This document shows, one piece after another, positions 11,603 through 22,300 of a DNA stretch of 64,000 nucleotides. Each line of letters starts with the position of its first letter. Position 1 is the stretch's first letter. Both the position numbers and the translations under genes were made by a program. The notes under the pieces are model-generated. The model had not been told where the DNA came from. It did not search any database and was given only the letters and a program-made list of their open reading frames with translations. This DNA comes from Bolinopsis microptera (taxonomy: Eukaryota; Ctenophora; Tentaculata; Lobata; Bolinopsidae): assembly GCF_026151205.1 (NCBI RefSeq), contig NC_087079.1, forward strand, positions 8,918,635-8,982,634. Direction: 5' to 3'.

Positions 11603-12819
11603 AATCAAAATCAAGTTCAAAAAAGGTTTTGTTAAGTTTAACAACAATAATATCCTCAGATTCACTACAAGGCACACAGGAAACACCTTTTCTTAGGAAA
11701 ACAAATTTTAGGAAAACAAATTTAAATTTTGGTATTTATTAATAACAATCAAAACATATCATATCATGAAAATAAAGCCGCGCGTTGGTTGACTGCCTCA
11801 GTAAGGTGAATAATTTAAGCTTGAAGGTGCCCTGCACATTTACAGAACCTTATGCGGCGATCACATATTCATGAGGACCTGCGAGCGCCAAATTTAATTT
11901 AAAGTTTCTAGAAATCATACATCACTACGAATTACTCATGCTTTTGGATTATAAGAGTGCGGATTGTCAGGTATTTCATTCATTCATACTTAATCAGTTT
12001 AAAGCTGTATATTTAGAACTCACTATTGTTTAAACTACGAAAGCAGAACGTAGATAATGGACAATATACCGACGACAATACCAAGGACCCGAGTGCCGCA
12101 TTGACTTTTCCGGATCCGTTTTTACCGAAGGCTTATCCACCAGTTACTCATGCTGCATGTATAGTCTGATAATATTTTGCCTTATCTCTAGCAAGCATTC
12201 TGTAAATTGAAGTGTCGTATTTATTATAGAAGAGCCAGCCAACCTCCGCATTATAATCTTTTGTGTGCCAAGTTCGTTTATAAAATCTAATCATATAATA
12301 AAATTAACCAATAATCTAAGATGAACGGTATATCATAGCTCATCGTTATTAAAATCCGAATGGATGAATTAATCTTAAATCATTCTCAGCAAGAATGCTG
12401 ACCCCTCCTGAGCGAGAATTTTTACGGTTGCTATTAAAGGAAAGGTATCCTTCGATTTTAACTTAATCTTAGTTTATTGGAGACACATTCATGTTAATTG
12501 AAACTAAACATGAATGTTTAGTTTCAATTTCTTTGAAATGATCGACGTTGCTCTCTTACATAGACCTTAATCAGTTAAAATGAAACACTAATTATAACAT
12601 AAAGTATGGTATTAACATGTAGCATGGAAACTCTTAGATGAATTAAAACGTTTCTGATTAGTTTAGAGATTACCTATTATAAACTTTACAACATTATGTA
12701 CCCAATTCAGAAGCTGAGATGTTTGTCCTTTATTAATAAATTAGAATTTACTTTTATCCATTAAATATATCAAATACTAAAAGTCTACTAAGTTGATCCT
12801 AACCAAAGTCTTATTAAAC
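11603..12819. other. No gene recognised
   Basis: AT-rich intergenic sequence. A short inverted pair of ACATTCATGTTTAATTGA-type sequence lies near 12485-12530. Nothing coding was supported. Confidence 0.5.
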
Positions 12820-13492
12820 TTAGATTAAATCGAAATAAAACATGGCAAAGCAACAATACATAAGTATTGACGAGAATCTGCAAATAGATCCAGAGTTGCA
12901 GCGGTTGTCAGTGCAAACTTTTATCTTGCAATCCTTCTCGTTGTCTCCAAGGCAAGTTACATCTGAAGATTAAAAGTTTGTTAACTTAATGACAAGGCTG
13001 TTATATATACTGGGTTTCAATTTACTGTTCAATCGAATTTCCCCAAGAGGCCTGGTAAACAATATCTAGAACTCATTTGTTTCTGGGATGTGGTTGTATT
13101 TTTGGATTGTTCTGTTATTTTTTGCAAGGAATATTTTACTTACACGATTCAGCAAGCTTCTTTGGCTTATTGCAATCTCTAATGATTACATGTGCTCCTT
13201 TGTTTGTATAAAAGCTTGTTGTTGTACAATTAGAGCAACCATTCTCCAAAGACTGAAATAAATAAGAGTGACAAGATTGTGACCTCATATCAGTATGAGT
13301 ATCAGTATAGATACTAATTTGGTACAATTACAAACAGCTTTTTAGCAGACCTAATAATTGTCATGTAAATAGTTGTGTTATCTTACTATGCATGTTTTGT
13401 AATCATTTTCTTTATTCCTTGAACATGTAAAGCAAGATATTCCCTTTGGATCATTTGCAGTAGAACTTTTCTCTGCAGTTGGTGTTTCAATC
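12820..13492 (-). CDS. Ly6/uPAR (three-finger) domain protein, probably GPI-anchored
   Basis: Three exons read on the minus strand: 13387-13492, 13144-13252 and 12820-12962 (stop TAA at 12820-12822). The junctions use GTAAG donors and CAG acceptors and keep phase (0, then 1). The product contains GISCFTCSRN, a GCSNC pair, RDCNK, YVTCLGD and the hallmark ending VCTDNRCN. That gives ten cysteines in the order expected for a three-finger fold. Unlike many vertebrate Ly6 proteins, the penultimate cysteines are not adjacent. The last 15 residues are hydrophobic (ILMYCCFAMFYF), consistent with a GPI-anchor signal on a cell-surface protein. Exon 13387-13492 begins inside a codon, so an upstream signal-peptide exon is missing from the model; I could not place it in 13500-14200. 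Confidence 0.75.
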
Positions 13493-13499
13493 CTGTAAC

Positions 13500-15297
13500 A
13501 AAATATCTAGTAAGTGATAGTTTTTATTGCAGTGCACAATCGTGCATCACTTATAACAGTCATGAAGTATGTATACATTACTCAAGCAAATTTACCATCA
13601 TATCTTTAAAAGTACAGCCAAAACCGATTTTCTTCACTCAGAAACTCATAAAATAGACTTACTATTCTATATCGTCTGTAAACATATCTGAGGACTTAGA
13701 TATCTCAAGTTAAACAAAACCAGCAACACAAAGCCAGCAACACAAAGCCAGCAACACAAAGCTTTTCTTTGCTTATTTTACAACTTCTTACCGTTGTGTG
13801 GTTTGATCGATTGTTACTGTTGGGCCTGCCCTAGATTGTTAAGAAGTTTACTATAGATAATAACCACTGCACTTGTGGTTATCATATTGTTTAGCTGCTG
13901 GATCCATGGCTCTGTTTTAGTGCAAAATAAGAGTTTTACATGCGTTTTTGAAACTGATCTATCTTACGTGGTTAAGAAACTCGGCTTTGAAGCAGTACGC
14001 AAATTTTCTGCAGTTGCTTTGCATATTATCACAAAGAGGATTGTGAAGAGAAGATGAAACCTTTTATTTCCACCGGACATCTTGTTATTTACTCTATACA
14101 CAGCACTTGGAGACCTACATGGATAGGAATTAGGATATCACCACGAGATAATATCACGTTTGGCTGTGATAAGTAAGACATAATCAAATTATCATTTGTT
14201 TTCAATATAATGTGGTTTTTTATCTGGAAACATGACAAGTTTCAAATTATAAAATTTGCAATAGCACTGCAATGAAAGCTGTATGGACTATTACAAGAAT
14301 CTGACTCACCCTCGCTATTGTTTGACTGACAGAAGTCCGTATATTTATTAAAATAATTCCTTTAACCACAAAACATTCTTTGTGGGTTCAACGAAACCAG
14401 CAAACAAACATGAAGAAGATAGTTGGTCACAGCATCGCTCCCAACAAGTTTCCCTAAAATAGATCAGTATTGAGATACTTTTAAGTTTAGATGACTGTGT
14501 AATTGTTTTCTGTTGGTTTACGGTGTGATTAAAAGATTTACTTTGTCCATGACCTCAAATGATCGTTATATCAAGATATCTCGGTATGGTAGATATCGGT
14601 TGCAAGCAATATATCAGTATGATGCAACGTCTAAAAGCAATTTTTAAGTAAAAGATGATTTCACAAGCAAATGTAGACAAGTCTCAGTTCAAAATAGATA
14701 CATGTATACGTTGTATGCTCAGGAAATGTTGGTTAATTAATTACAGGATCAATCAATCAATTTGCAATGCTGAAATTGCTGATTAAACTATGCTTGGTCT
14801 GAACGATGCACTACTTTCATGATTTATGCATCTAGAACATCCGCCTAATCAGTATTCATTATAATTGGGTGTCAATGTGCGGTAATTGTCGGTAATATAT
14901 ACAGGAAATTAAACAGTTGTATCCTCTTCAGTAGACTAAATGTCATGGTAATGCAATGTCAAGTGAAGTACTGAATTATCATCTCTCTCAAAAGTTACAC
15001 CACCTCCCGGCTTCCCAGCAAAAACAGGTAACATGTTAGGGTTTGAAAATATCAAGTATTTTTAGAAACAGAAGGTTCTAAATAAATCGACTGACAAGTC
15101 TTGTTCGGAGAAGAAGAGCAATTCTAAGACTAAGAGAATATCACAATGTCATGAACTCATATCATTTTGAGTTGACCCTATAACCTTCTTCCAGAATCAG
15201 AGCTGTCCAGCTACTATTTCTATTTGATCTGGATATCCTTATTCTTACAATTATTTTCAGTTTAACTCGTCGTGTTTGTGGACAGCGAAAAGTAACA
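13500..15297. other. No gene recognised
   Basis: The upstream signal-peptide exon of the Ly6-type gene may lie here but was not identified. A short (AGCAACACAA)-type tandem occurs at about 13722-13760. Otherwise plain AT-rich DNA. Confidence 0.45.
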
Positions 15298-15746
15298 ATG
15301 GCTCATCAAAACCGCTGGTTAATTCCCTCAACCGGTACCATGACCGTAGCAGACAGGTAAAATTAGTTAATTAGTAAACAGGTGGCTACTAAATTGAGAA
15401 ATCTCTTCAGATTGTGTGTAACTAAAAATCACGTACACATTACCCGATGACGCCATCAGAACTTTCCAGATAATTATTTCCGGTTCTGTCACGTGCTAAT
15501 ACAGTGTTCAATAGTCTCCAGGACCTCCCACAAACACCTCAACCCCTCCCAAGAAAGCCCCAAATTCCAGTCCACGCAACACCAAGACATCACCCCGCAC
15601 TATAAAATCTAAACTTACTCCACAAACGAGCCCTAAAAATGGACGGTACAACAGAGTGGATCAGGGGAGGGGTGGACCAGGGGTGTCACCGCCTAATGGC
15701 TCCGTCAAGAAACAGCTCTACAAGCCTGCATCTCAGCTCATTCAAG
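15298..15746 (+). CDS. Tentative 5' exons of the WT1-like gene
   Basis: A possible first exon starts at ATG 15298 (MAHQNRWLIPSTG) and ends either at a good GTAAAA donor after 15356 or at a weaker GTACCA donor after the codon for Thr. Only the weaker donor keeps phase with the next exon. The exon at 15522-15746 is clearly coding in one frame and rich in Pro, Ser, Thr and Lys (PPTNTSTPPKKAP, SPRNTKTSPRTIK). Its entry and exit phases (1 and 1) match exon 19375-19566. Its donor (GTTCTT) is poor. Joining these to the zinc-finger gene is inference from phase and composition. Confidence 0.45.
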
Positions 15747-15959
15747 GTTCTTAATAAATTTACTTCTCTTTCATGTTTTTCTAGTTATTATAATTTTTGT
15801 AATTTCAATTTTTGTGATTCCACTTATTCTATGCCCATGGACAATCAATCTATCTCATTAAGCCAACTAAGAAATTTAAATTGGTTGTGAAATGTAAATC
15901 ATTAATCAATAAATATTTAATCAAACAAATCATTTAAAAACAAGAGTACGATGAAAAAA

Positions 15960-16830
15960 ATTTTATGACCATACAAATTATTAAATTAATTGAAAGCCAT
16001 AAAAAGGCCACCATATTGCAAAAGAATAAATTTTCAAATGCATGCAGTTGGCTAAATAATTAACACTACACTTTTGACTAATTATTTTCATAATTGCACC
16101 GGTTTTTTCAAGGGAGTGCGATTACAAAACTAATTGCACTGTTTTGAGAGCAACCGAAAACATATTCGGTGCGATTACAAAACTAATCGCACTGATTTTC
16201 TGAAAGATACTGTGATATATTAATAGCTTTCAGAGGTGATTTAACGGGTGATACTTGGGTGGTCTGAATATCCACAGCAGGCAAGCAAAACGTTCAAACA
16301 ATCATCACAACTGCAGATAATAGGGACTGACCGATTCTTGGTCCATACCATCCTAGCAGCCAATAGCAATCGATAAGTTATGTCACGTGACTCAGATCCG
16401 ACCAATCACATAATTAGCATCGAAGGTTATCCTATATTTAGTTACTTGATTGAACAAATCAACCGAGGGAGAGTCGGTGGATGACGTCACTTCGTTTCTC
16501 GGAGCACTGTTTTGATCTCAAAACCGTTCGATTAGTTTATATAATCTCACTGTTTTTAGACCAACTAACAACACAGTCCGTGCGATTATAAACATATCGC
16601 ACCGATTATATAACACCAGAAGCGTGTAGTTATACGCGAATCTAACTGCATGTATATTGTATAATACCATTGCAGAATGCACCAGTTATTGCACTCGGCT
16701 GCGCCTCATGAAATAACTGCAATAATCGAACTCGGCTTCGCCTCGTGCGATTATTGTATCAATTTACACTCGGCTGCGCCTCGTGCAATTAATAGTGTAA
16801 TCGCATTAAACGCAGTTAGATTAGCATATA
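15960..16830. repeat. Palindromic repeat with TCGGC(T/A)(G/T)CGCCTCG units
   Basis: Between 16690 and 16785 three copies of (C/A)ACTCGGCTGCGCCTC or its TTCGCC variant occur about 45-50 bp apart, each joined to GTGCAATTA- or GTGCGATTA-like sequence. Earlier, GTGCGATTACAAAACTAAT(T/C)GCAC units at 16117 and 16170 are imperfect palindromes of the same words. This has the appearance of a non-autonomous transposon, but I could not define termini. Confidence 0.5.
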
Positions 16831-17136
16831 TAATCAAGTTTTCCTTTTAAACAGTTTCCGGACTAGTTACAAAGCCATATCATTAAAATTAAAATTTGCT
16901 TCCGTTAGTTCATCTTCATTGTTTATTTTAATATATCACAAAATACAGAAACGCACAAAGTCTATTAGAAGTGACATATCTCGTGTTATTTAGCTAGCTC
17001 GAAGAGGTCTTCGTTGCTGTAGATTTCATTAGATCTACTATCTGTACTACTATCTCTCCTACTATATGTACTACTAGCTCACTAACTGTCCTACTATATG
17101 TCCTACTAGCTACTAAGTGTCCTTCTATCTGCGGGG

Positions 17137-18251
17137 CTAGAAACTGTCAGACATCTCTGTTATGATGTTATCTGCGTAGTAATCCTCTTCTTCGTCCTGG
17201 ACACGACCTCTCCCCCATGCAATATCTCCTACGTGTGGTATAGTGTTGTCCGTATAGTAGTCCTCATCATCTACTATGACGTCATCTGCCCCATTTAGTA
17301 TGACGTCATCTGCCCCTCCCACTTTCTTCATGGGCATATCTGTCCTGCCTCCGTCTGGTAGTATAATGTCCGCATAGAATTCCTCATCATCTACTTTGAC
17401 GTCATCTACCTCTACCACGACCTCGTTATCTGTTCTGCCGCCATTGGACTGCTTTCCGTCAGTGAAGCCATTGTTTTTGAACACATCATCAACTATCACT
17501 GGTCCTTTTTGTGGTTTCTTTCCACGTCCCAAGCATTTCCGGCAAGTAGCAATGGACAGGATTACAGTGGTAATAAAGAAGATGATGGCTAGGGTTGAAG
17601 TTATTGCTGTTATCAGGATTATACTCTTATCTTTCTTAACGCCTGAAATTATAACATTATGGTGAATAAATATTAAATGGTTTTTTAACCGACGGTGTTT
17701 GGTACAAATCCTCTACAAATCCTCTACAAATCCTCTACAAATCCTCTACAAATCAGTTCAAGTAATCGGTTTAATCCTTATGTCTAACAGAATTGTCATG
17801 AATTGGCTTGAAAAATAAAAGTTTGTTCAGATAACTTGTAACCCAGGTTATACTGATTTTCGGTGTTCTGTATTTCTGCTCACTAACCTGATGTTCTGGT
17901 AATTTGGTGAGTTTCAAGAACCTTCTCCCCATCCTTCACAGTACAAGTCACATTATCTTCATTCTGCAGAGTCAGAGTCAGCTTAACCCGAGGTGGTATA
18001 TCAGTGGTTTTGTTTCCGTTTGAAATATCCCCCGCGCCTCCACAGTCCAATTTAACACCATCTAGTGAGGACCCCTGGATTACCCAGACAAATAGTGAGG
18101 AGACGTTTGGCATGCTGACGTAGGAGCAACCAGGACAGCTGAGGATGACAGTTTTGTTTGTGGGTTCTGTTGGCTGCGCAGTTGTTACTGCGGAGACTTT
18201 ACCATGGTGAAGTACCAGAAGTATCTGGAGAACGATTACAAAAGAAAACAT
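17137..18251 (-). CDS. Single-Ig-domain type I membrane protein with tyrosine-repeat tail
   Basis: Two exons, 17888-18251 and 17137-17642, are joined in phase 1 across a 245-bp intron and give 289 aa. Residues 1-20 are a signal peptide (MFSFVIVLQILLVLHHG). Residues about 30-120 form an Ig-like domain: Cys in VILSCPGC, Trp in FVWVIQ and Cys in NVTCTV, with several NxS/T sites. A membrane segment follows at about 128-150 (IILITAITSTLAIIFFITTV), then a basic stop-transfer CRKCLGRGKK. The acidic cytoplasmic tail repeats a tyrosine motif three times: EEFYADII (Tyr 211), EDYYTDN (250/251) and EDYYADNII (276/277). It is probably a cell-surface receptor or adhesion molecule. I cannot assign a family. 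It lies antisense inside the long first introns proposed for the WT1-like gene. Confidence 0.8.
17704..17755. repeat. 11-bp tandem repeat in the Ig-gene intron
   Basis: ACAAATCCTCT is repeated about 4.6 times without interruption within the 245-bp intron of the Ig-like gene. Confidence 0.9.
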
Positions 18252-19129
18252 CGCTAGTAGAGAAAAGATTTTGTAATCTACGCGTCTGCAGGAAGTCGAA
18301 TAAGGATACGAAATATGATCGTTATAATACTTCTTTACCTCGTCGGGTCGTAAACTTTCCTCTACTCAAGTAAATGTTTCAATTTACTCACAACTGTAAT
18401 ATGTGTTGCCCCCGTGACCGTCCGGCTGTAGTGACGCAATGTGTTTCCTGTTATTTGATACCTATTAGTAATACAAAATCACTGACTTAAAGAGTAACTA
18501 TCAAACATCATGAAGAAACGAAAATAATAGAGCGAGCCTTATTTTATGCATGATATTGTAGCACTTCTAATTTTGTCTTTTAAACATGAATGTAACACTC
18601 GTCTTAAACTTGTTGCCTTCGGGAATTTTCTCTGTGACAAAATTTGGAACTGGTTAACGTAGGTTTATTGCGTTGTTCTCGAAAGCAATTTTCTGTGGAA
18701 TATATAAAATTGCTCATTTCTCATCATACTATAATAGGTACATCATCACTTTTTTTATCAATAAACTTTCAAATTGTTACACAAATACATCATTTTATTT
18801 CAAAGAAAATATCGCCGAATGACCTTACATGCCTTGACAAGTGACCGAGTGTAAACAAAATAAGGGACACCGAAACACCAGTTGACCAGTAAACTGATCA
18901 TAGCAATTACATCGGGCCCTAAATGCACCTATAAGTGAAGCGATGCTGCAACCAAGGCATGCTAGGTTTATTCCATTGAACTAATAAGGTTACAGCCTAA
19001 AATATAAATATAATAAATAACAATGTACCATAAATCATAATTATAAACACACTTTATTTAACATATTTTATTAATTATACTTTTTATCAATTTATATTTA
19101 AACAATATAGTTACATTAAGGTAAATTGT
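18252..19129. other. No gene recognised
   Basis: Upstream of the Ig-like gene start. It presumably includes that gene's promoter, but no TATA or Inr could be chosen with confidence. Confidence 0.4.
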
Positions 19130-19330
19130 TTAACTGTCAGAGGATGTTATATGGTCGTTTAGAACTGTCCAGAGGTACTTAATGAAATGGGTTTTAAACA
19201 CGGATGGTCTTGAGATTTCCCTTAATTCATAAGGGAGTTTATTCCAAAGAATGTGTGCTCTGTAAAAGTAAGACTTAGATATGCCTGAACATCTGGAGCA
19301 GCAAATGATAAAAGATAAATAAGATATCAC
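19130..19330 (-). mobile_element. LINE ORF2 extreme C-terminus
   Basis: The minus-strand frame ends with SKSYFYRAHILWNKLPYELR, SVFKTHFIKYLW and a stop at 19130. The RxxxLWNxLPxxLR...FKxxLxxyL pattern is the characteristic tail of CR1/Jockey/Rex-type reverse transcriptase proteins. Only about 60 residues survive, in an intron of the WT1-like gene. Confidence 0.75.
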
Positions 19331-19374
19331 CATAATATTTAGATTTCTTGATCATCAACAAGGCCATCTTTCAG

Positions 19375-22300
19375 CACCAATCCGAAGAAACTCCTCTTCT
19401 GAATTTCCCCCACAACCCATCCGGCGCAACTCCTCCGAGCTGATAGTCTTAACACCACGTGGCGCAACTAACGCACTTCCTCGACCTCCTTCTAGAGCTC
19501 CAACACAAGCAGAAATCGTTGGCACTCAAATCAGAACAAAAAACAGACCTTACTCACCAAAGGCTGGTTAGTGAAATTAGTTCTTGAGTTACTCATTACT
19601 GAAAGTGGGGAGTTGACGGGAGGTGGCACATATTTGGGATATTCGAGCGCTTGATCAAGTGATGAGACGCAGCTTATGTTTTGTAGCCAGGTTATCTTCG
19701 CTGCAAAAACTAAAATTGATATAGTAACTAAATAAAACGATGAAAACGATTAACACATGCATTTTGAGAACTACTCTTATCAGGCGTTTATAAATTGTCT
19801 AGATGACTAATAAACAGATTGTCTAATTATCTAATTATCTTGTGACTAATTATAATCAGGCGGTAATCTACCAGATCAGTACCGAGGGTACATGACCCCC
19901 GCTCCGTGTCCTACACCACCTCCCTCCTATAAGTCTAGCAATATCAACCATCACAGAGTCAACAGTGCTAAATATAGCGAACAGAGGTGAGCTTCTTGGT
20001 GGAAGATATTGCTTTGCTGAAGTGTTTTAATGCCTTTTTTCTAGGTTGGAATGCAAATCCTTTAAAATATAGTTGGTTTTCTGAATCATAGATCACAGAA
20101 TCAGAAAAAACTGTTTATTGGGCCGGATTCATATCATACACTGAACTCTAGCTCTTTTCCAAACAGCAAGTACAATTTTCTCAGCAGATTTCTCAACTAA
20201 CCTCCTCTTCAACAGCAGGTTCTCCTCCCTGTCCTACACGATTTCAGAAGGTAGAGTCAGCACCCCCGGTGTAATCCCCCAAGTAACAGGACGTGAAACT
20301 CCGGGGGTTATGTCAGGGAGACCTGATAGTGTGGATTATGGGTATGTGTCCGGGATCAGCTCCTCCGTTAACACTCCGCACAGTCCTAACAAACATTCAG
20401 GTTAGTGCTTGTAAACAGCTTGTAGTGTTTTAGCTGGTAGTTTAAGACTGGAAACAATATGCGCCATTTAGATCTGATGGGTGCGGTATCTCACAATTTG
20501 CTGTATATTTTCTGCGCTTTTATCTGTTTATATGTAATCATGAGCAAGTTCAGGATTCTTGGGAATCGAATAGGATTCGTTAGAATTCGGTGTCAATCAT
20601 AAATTCTGTAATCTGTATACCGTATGATAAATTTAAATATCTACAACAAAATGTTAGAAAGGTATAGAACATGAAGAAGTAACACGTGATAGAAAGTTGT
20701 TTTGTTCACTGCTAGATAAACATGTCACGTGATAGTGTAAACCAGGTCACTACCACTACCACAACCACAACTAATGACCGTACCTTTACCGTTACTTTCA
20801 CCATTCACTCAGAACTATTAGTGGGCTACATTTTAACAATTCTCCCATTGTTATATTAAATATTTCCATTATCTACGTGGATTTAATGACATAAGGCATT
20901 ATGTCTATCTAAGTTTTTTCTTAAAACGGATCACTTTCTAAGCGTTTCCAGTATTTAAAACCGTTGGAATATTATTTACAACAAATAAATACAAGGGATA
21001 TCTATTATCTGGGCACAATATTCCATTTACACACAAAGTGCTTACGTGTCTTGGCGCAATTGAGATTTTAAATTTGGTCGTTTTCGTTTGTTGCTCGTTA
21101 AATCGGTTGGTAATTTGTCTCAAAACGTCGAGGATGATTGGGTCCATTGTTCGCCGTTCGAGATTTGATCGAAGTTGCAAAATATGGGGTCTGGCCTGAG
21201 AAGTCCCTGATGTACTGATACAGAGACCTGTAATGATTTTAGCAATTTAGTTGTGTGTTTAGTCGTTTCTTTAACATCACCTCACTCAATAGAAACGTCA
21301 TCAGCCCCGCTCCAGAACCCCGCTCTGGTGCACACAATCAGCAGTTAGTGGACAGGATCTTGATTTAACATCCTGGTCGATACAAATTAACTTTCCATCA
21401 TGTTCCCGAATTCCTAGCATACAGATAATATTTCCACACAACGATTATAAAATGGCCATTGGTCATCTAGAACCTTACACTTTCGCTGTATAAATTTGTA
21501 ACCATGGTAACGGTAATTTACTGCAATCCATGAAGTTTGGGAGACGCCTCTCGAGTCTCGGGAGGACAAGTAGTGAGGTGTCATTGTTTAAAAGATATTA
21601 ACTGATAAGTGCGATCGAACAAGTTGTAAGCACCACTTTGGTCCAACCATTGATAGCCACTTGTTATTGGAGTATTGTTATTATCGGGTCAAGACCCCGA
21701 TGTCGAGTCTTGGAGGTGATAAAAATTAAAATGATAAGTATTATAATCTCATTCACCACCAATTTGGCACTCCTCAGTATATCCTTCTTTTAAATGCCTT
21801 TATTATTATCATAAACTTATCAAACAATATAATTATATAAGTTAAATAAATATCATTCACGTTCGCGCTGAAACTTGTTAAGCTTCAGGCATGAAATAGT
21901 CGTTATAATCCCGCAACTATGGCTAGCTAGCTGAGCGTGTGTAAGCGAGTGATAAATAATCACCGTGACACGTGCTCGGTACGTGACCAATAAGATATCT
22001 GCCAATATGTCACGTGGTGATCTTGATGACGTCACGTGTCACTGGATGCACTCGAAATTTTGATTTTCACATGCAGGACTATCGAAAATTTTAGTAAAAA
22101 TTATGGCCACGTGATCTGTATTCAACACGGAGAATCGATGATAATTTGCAATCGTGCACACGGATAGTCAACCGAGCTGTTTAAAATGATGTTTTTGAAA
22201 AGAGAATCGATTTAGTTTGTCAGGTTATTATTATTGATAAGAAAAGGAGGAATTTAAAATTCACACTAATTAATAGATAATTACAGCGACATGATTTGAT

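Noticed and set aside
13860..13930. Candidate first exon of the Ly6-type gene on the minus strand
   Set aside because: One ATG gives the right phase but no hydrophobic signal, the other gives the wrong phase; left unassigned.
20938..21180. 80-aa minus-strand frame in a WT1-like intron
   Set aside because: No signal peptide, domain, splice sites or repeat match.
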